Below, in pieces: positions 60,001-64,000 of a stretch of 64,000 nt of DNA. The stretch covers positions 16,213,880 through 16,277,879 of the forward strand of contig CM046855.1 of assembly GCA_025617745.1 (NCBI GenBank), read 5' to 3'. This stretch comes from Heliocidaris erythrogramma (Eukaryota > Echinodermata > Echinoidea > Camarodonta > Echinometridae). The notes under the pieces are model-generated. The model saw nothing but the letters and a program-made list of their open reading frames with translations. It was not told where the DNA came from and made no database searches. The translations under genes were made by a program, and so were the position numbers. Within the stretch, counting starts at the first letter, position 1, and each line of letters starts with the position of its first letter.

Positions 60001-60918
60001 TATGAACCAGATTTTTCTGAATATCAATGTCATTCAATCACCTACTCATCAAAACAAATATATATAATGCTTGCAACCATTTTCAAACATATCCACACTG
60101 GAGTGAAATATGAGGAATCTACATGACACTTTTATTTCTGCATCCCTTTACAAAAATTTGTGCCATGGGTTAAGGCCTATAGATCGACTACTTTGGATAA
60201 CCTGACAACTTACGTTGGTCCCTGTTGACTGATATGCTTGATCTGTTGGTTACAAGCTAGCCAATGAGTCCTTGGTTCCTCGGATGATTGCAGTCTCCTA
60301 CAAAAACATTGCGGGAAAATTTCAGGTCACATACCACATTCAAAGTGTACTTGACATCTGTTAATAAAACTGCACTTTGAGAGAAACTACAAGTTATTCT
60401 GCTTTCTTTATTATGCAGAATATTCGTTATTTGCACCTGTAAGCTTTTAAAAGTAAATAACGAACTTAATAAAAAATTACCTGAACAGATATGCACATCT
60501 GAAACTTTTCTGTTGGTCAGTCTAATCAGAGTGACATCTTCATAGACTTTTGTTGGATGATTTCTTTACTCATTTTTTTTTTCTTGCCACATATCATTCT
60601 TTTATTTTAGTATTTAATATTAAATTATTAGTATAATCTTTTTTTCTTCTTTTCTTCTGTTTTCCTTTGGGGGGGGGGGGTATTCTGTGATATCAGAATA
60701 TATTAGGCATGTAGCAAAACTGAGTCTGAGGAAGGTTCTTGATCTTACCATGAAGGCAGCCTCTGAACAGTCTGCTTCACCTCATCAGCAGAACTCTCCA
60801 AGTCTCTAAACGTCTGCTTATCATCAGTACGAGTCACAGTTGGAGGAACCACACATGAAGGAGAAGGAGAAGGAGGAGGAGCAGGAGGCGGTGGTGGAGG
60901 GGATGGAAAAGATGCCAT
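57045..60918 (-). CDS. ACTMAP: Actin maturation protease, complete, 6 exons, 308 aa
   Basis: Minus-strand exons: 60918-60749, 60297-60214, 59368-59247, 58663-58537, 57957-57887, 57397-57045 (TAA). All GT-AG, phases agree, 927 nt. Family knowledge: ACTMAP (C19orf54/UPF0692) is a cysteine protease that removes the acetylated N-terminal residue of new actin; its Pro-rich start binds profilin. Seen: Pro-rich N-terminus MASFPSPPPPPPAPPPSPSP; THWLACNQQIKHI; catalytic-Cys motif QQGPTCGLVALCMAA (human EGPQCGLVALWMAG); GYTIQGEMFS; GLPVVVPYDKDSNNEP; His motif RKGHSAHWAV; and C-terminal RQGKSRLLGAWQYDTLATSN, then GLAAGLAEKVILL. Shorter than human (351) mainly near the N-terminus. It converges on PNN. 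The 5' UTR and promoter lie above 60918. Confidence 0.95.
57887..57957 (-). CDS. ACTMAP: ACTMAP exon 5: catalytic histidine region
   Basis: YDKDSNNEPATRKGHSAHWA matches human YDEDFNHEPCQRKGHKAHWA; acceptor gattcag, donor gtaaga. The AHW His is the presumed catalytic His. Confidence 0.94.
59247..59368 (-). CDS. ACTMAP: ACTMAP exon 3: catalytic cysteine
   Basis: Begins with C completing a Thr codon, then TGT (catalytic Cys) in CGLVALCMAA and onward to KGYTIQGEMFS; donor gtgaga. The residue before Cys is Thr where human has Gln. Confidence 0.94.
60749..60918 (-). CDS. ACTMAP: ACTMAP exon 1: proline-rich profilin-binding N-terminus
   Basis: ATG at 60918; runs of Pro broken by Ala/Ser up to about residue 21, then TRTDDKQTFRDLESSADEVK. 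Ends in TG, completed to Trp by G at 60297; donor gtaaga. The Pro-rich segment is a known family trait linked to profilin-actin binding. Confidence 0.92.
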
Positions 60919-61510
60919 CTCTCCCAGTCCTAGACTCCTAGTACTGATCCTGGACTCACAATTTGATCATCTATATGTATAAAATAAATGAATAGAAGGA
61001 TTATGGTTGTGCACTGTAATGTGCAGAATCGAATGTGGAATGTTGAAAGTCGTTACTACGCTATCGCAAAACTTAGTCAAAAGATGGCGTGCTTGATAGA
61101 TTTCTTTCCATCAAATGGATTTGCGTCAACATTTTAGATAAGGTTCTCGTGTAAAACAATTATTGATAAAAACACCTGGGATGTGTAGGCAAAAGCCATT
61201 GATCTCAAAGTGATATTTTATATCGATCTCTACGGTCTCTACCATGTTAAAAATTGATTCCAAATTTTCCGTCACATGATGCACAAACACCATAGTTTCG
61301 TGTGTGATCGCAAAAAGGATTGGCACAGTGACAGTGAGCGTTGGAAAACCGTTTAGTTTTGTGGTTTTTATATATTATTTCATTTGAATATTTATTTAAA
61401 TAAATATATCATTTAAGTGGAATCCCACGGAAATGTAAAATGTACAACTTTCTACTGCATATTGCAATAAAAAATAAATTTGTGCCTGAAACTTAGTTTC
61501 AGCGTACCCA

Positions 61511-62206
61511 TAATGGAAGAGGAGTATGAGGTTATTATCATAACCTAGTAGTAGTACATTGGATGAGTGAATAAATATAGATCTTTATGCTTCTATTTAA
61601 AAAATGACATTTAGTCTACCGAAATCGGTGGAGGCCGTCAGTATAGAGCAAGACAGGTTTCTTAGTGGCAGTGAGGAATAGCGAAGAACCACTACATAAT
61701 GATTTAATAGGCATTAACAATTTAAGATACAATTATACAAACTGATCTTTTAGTTTTGGTCTATATTTGGCCTAAAGGCTAAACTTAAGGCTAAACAGTC
61801 ATAAGATAGACTCTACTGCTACTGCTCGTCATGCTTAGCCAGGATTAGCTTCGTGAGTGAAAAAAAAAATTGGCTATACGCCTTCTACATCACGAAGCCA
61901 TGAGTTTTTTGCCCTGAAATAACACTTTCCTGATAACTCCCGCGACCGACAGGTCCTTCAGCACAGCGTTTCCTCCTAGGGAAACTTTTGGAATTAGTAT
62001 GTGTTTTTGATGGTACGTATTTTTACAAAAAAATCCCAAAAAAGAGCATAAGAAATTTCCGAGAACTCACCAGTATTTGTGTATCCATGCCTCCTCTTAT
62101 CATGCAGATCATATAAAATGGCGGCTGCGTGCGACGGCGCCAAAGCCGCAATTTTATATGATCGTGAGTAATGGAAGAGGAGTATGAGGTTATGAGGTTA
62201 TTATCA
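61511..62206. repeat. ~25-30-bp direct repeats bracketing 630 bp
   Basis: taatggaagaggagtatgag at 61511 and again at 62169, each followed by gttat. The second has gaggttat doubled before ttatca. The interval has no coding content. Confidence 0.8.
62107..62163. repeat. 20-bp stem hairpin containing ATGGCGGC
   Basis: gatcatataaaatggcggct (62107-62126) and agccgcaattttatatgatc (62144-62163) pair with one mismatch around a GC-rich 17-nt loop. Confidence 0.92.
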
Positions 62207-62598
62207 AAAATATCAAAAGTCACCAACATTCACTCAAAATCGGTATTTAATTTACAAAAACCGACCCCAATATATTAGACCGCCGGGCGACCCCTAGAAT
62301 TCGTCGGTTTTGTGACCGAACCTCCACATCTACTTTTTAAGTAGAGGAGTTTATTGAAAAATATATTTAGATATTATATTCAAAACTCGTCAATCATAAG
62401 AAATGCACACAAGCTCAAAAAACGGAAAAAAGTGGTCAAAAATGTCGATTTTTGTTAACGAAAATTGTCCAATCACTGAGCATGTATCAAGAACGTTTAC
62501 AGCGCTTCATGCTTTTCAGCCAATCACACGCAGTGTTGTGTACATAACACTAGAGCGCGCTAGCGTATAGTCTATTGTGCTTCCAAGTTCCAGTAAAC

Positions 62599-63995
62599 AT
62601 GTCGTCCGCGACTGATACTTCTGCTGATGATTCAGAAGAAAATACAAGTTTTTGCTCTATGCATGTTGTTTCGACACACAATGAGTAAGGTTATTTCTTT
62701 CAGTGAGAGGAGTTTTAGAAAGTTCAGAGACTGTGCAGATCTGTGGAAGGGTGTCAATTTTGGGTATGAACTGGAAAACAAAATTGCTGCCAATGCGGTC
62801 AACTTCGTATTCGACAAGGAAACGGATTCAGTTTTTGAGCAGCAGTCCACGTCCGTCGGCAGAGGAGAGGGCCAGGGAAGTGCTTCAACTATAACTAGCT
62901 CAAGGACAAGAAAGAGGTAACGTTATTCCAAATTATATGAATGTATCAACCAAGGCCAAGTCAAATAATAAAGTAAAACTACTATACTAAAGTCTAATAA
63001 GAGTACTTCTTGTTCTAGAAAATCAGAAAGTAGAAACCAAAAAGTTTGACTTTTTAAGTTTTTCTTTGTCTTGAGTTGACTTGAGTTTGATTTGCATGAT
63101 TGACAAGACATGACGGTACCATGATGACACAATGTCACTTGTCTATGACTGTCAGACAGATCTCTGAAAATAGCGGACGAAGAAGAAGAAAAGGAAGAAG
63201 TCATTGTCATTGACAGTTGAGCTCAACATACTAGGCCTAGTTCATTTATTATTGAATAGGTCTACCAGTGTCTACTCTTAATTTTACTAGTCTAACCTGA
63301 CTAAAGTAAAGAGCAGGTTTTCATCGCACTCCAAGTGGGTGTAACGTTAGACCTATATTGTCTACGTCATGTACGTGTCGAACTTTGTCCGAGTTTTGTC
63401 ATGGTTATGAAACAGTTTAGTCCGACTAGTCTGATGGTATGAGAGCAGTTGAACCAGATTTAGACAATATAAAGAGAAAACAAATGGAAGTCTTGCAGAG
63501 TAATCGCTTTTGACGGCTTTTCACTGCATGAATGGAAAGTATTACTAGTGTCTAAATGCATATTTACTTTGTTCCTTTCCTGTAGATGAGCAACGTACTT
63601 GTACTTCAGAGCTGGAAGATCCAGGCACCTCTCAGGATGCAGTATTCCTCCCTCCTCCAGCACGTCTCCTACGATCAGATATGGGTACCCCGACTGCTGC
63701 GATTCCTGGACGCAAACACGTTTTACCAGTCGAGTGCCTCATCTGCAAACGAACAAAGTATACTACAGAGCGTAGTACAGGAAAGAGGAGGATTGAACAT
63801 CTTGTCAGATGCGAAACTGAAAGGGGAGGAAACTTGGTAGCAGCTGCCGAACTTCGAAAAGATGAGCGAGTCCTTTTGCAAGTCCGGGACAAGTTGTGTC
63901 GAGCTGCAAAAAAGTCGTTGCTCCTGCAGGCAACACAATATTCCATGCACAGATCTATGCAAGTGTGTTGCCTGCAAAAATTCTGTAGTTGTTGA
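62599..63995 (+). pseudogene. Repeat-associated Cys/His protein gene, frame disrupted, continues off window
   Basis: ATG at 62599 (aaacATGTCG) opens MSSATDTSADDSEENTSFCS..., stopping at TAA after THNE. A second frame continues at once as SKVISFSERSFRKFRDCADL.. to about 62918 with donor gtaacg, so the two are joined only by a frameshift. A later exon from 63586 (acceptor tcctgtag) encodes VECLICKRTKYTTE, RRIEHLVRCE and AAAELRKDERVLLQVRDKLC and stops near 63995. The CxxC...C arrangement and the DERVLLxxRD phrase recur in a large class of uncharacterised metazoan repeat-associated proteins, usually followed by a YHxxCY motif that is degraded here. The exons do not join in one phase, so it is called broken; a sequencing error or missed splice is possible. 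Confidence 0.5.
63925..63976. repeat. Perfect 13-bp inverted repeat
   Basis: tgcaggcaacaca at 63925-63937 and tgtgttgcctgca at 63964-63976, 26-nt loop. It overlaps the end of the 63586 frame, exactly where the protein similarity degrades. Confidence 0.9.
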
Positions 63996-64000
63996 GAGCA

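Larger units (their letters stand above)
60919..62598. other. Region between divergent ACTMAP and the 62599 gene
   Basis: Likely holds both promoters and 5' UTRs. Contains a direct repeat (61511 and 62169), a hairpin (62107-62163) and a GC-richer stretch near 62110-62150. No coding exon supported. Confidence 0.45.

Noticed and set aside
62647..62702. 56-nt intron that would join the 62599 start to the next segment
   Set aside because: Good acceptor (ttatttctttcag), but it leads into the frame that lacks the KFRDCADLWKG-like protein and soon stops; not preferred.
1..64000. CRISPR array, phage, operon or bacterial features
   Set aside because: No regularly spaced repeats with unique spacers, no RBS-led gene blocks; introns throughout show a eukaryotic genome.

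Overview
The window is eukaryotic DNA from an invertebrate deuterostome, most likely an echinoderm. It is AT-rich and intron-rich, with three orthologues of animal genes whose short coding exons sit in long introns, and many non-autonomous DNA transposons, LINE remnants and tRNA-derived SINE fragments. Nothing bacterial is present: no operons, RBS, CRISPR or organellar genes. The species is inferred from general character, not proved.

Layout. (1) 1-19338, + strand: ITPK1 (inositol-tetrakisphosphate 1-kinase), entered in the last bases of an N-terminal exon; nine coding exons reach the stop at 19338. Its introns hold two Helentron-like elements, a possible solo LTR, pogo-like MITEs, a SINE, a decayed antisense LINE and two elements with TGCCAAC termini. 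(2) 19339-36600: gene-poor, dense in terminal-inverted-repeat elements (22171-23693, 24606-24781, 26069-27729, 28249-29191, 29514-29688), a LINE tail, and a weakly supported small minus-strand gene at 32803-34149. (3) 36697-51573, + strand: complete pinin (PNN), nine coding exons, 577 residues, starting next to an alternating-CG promoter. Intron 1 has a nested palindrome and a family of short hairpins; intron 4 has a three-level transposon nest (Harbinger-like > TTAA-flanked > Penelope-like). (4) 57045-60918, - strand: complete ACTMAP (actin maturation protease, C19orf54 orthologue), six exons, 308 residues, convergent with PNN. (5) 62599-64000, + strand: start of a Cys/His-rich, repeat-associated protein gene whose frame is broken; it runs off the window.

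The three conserved genes are not an obvious pathway: a soluble inositol phosphate kinase, a nuclear splicing/exon-junction-associated protein, and an actin N-terminal protease. All PNN and ACTMAP junctions, and the ITPK1 junctions seen, keep GT-AG boundaries and phase, so these models are strong. The most unusual material is the repeat fraction: perfect long palindromes, hairpin families with paired changes in their stems, nested insertions with readable target duplications, and a 21-nt coding minisatellite that builds an RRxS repeat in pinin.
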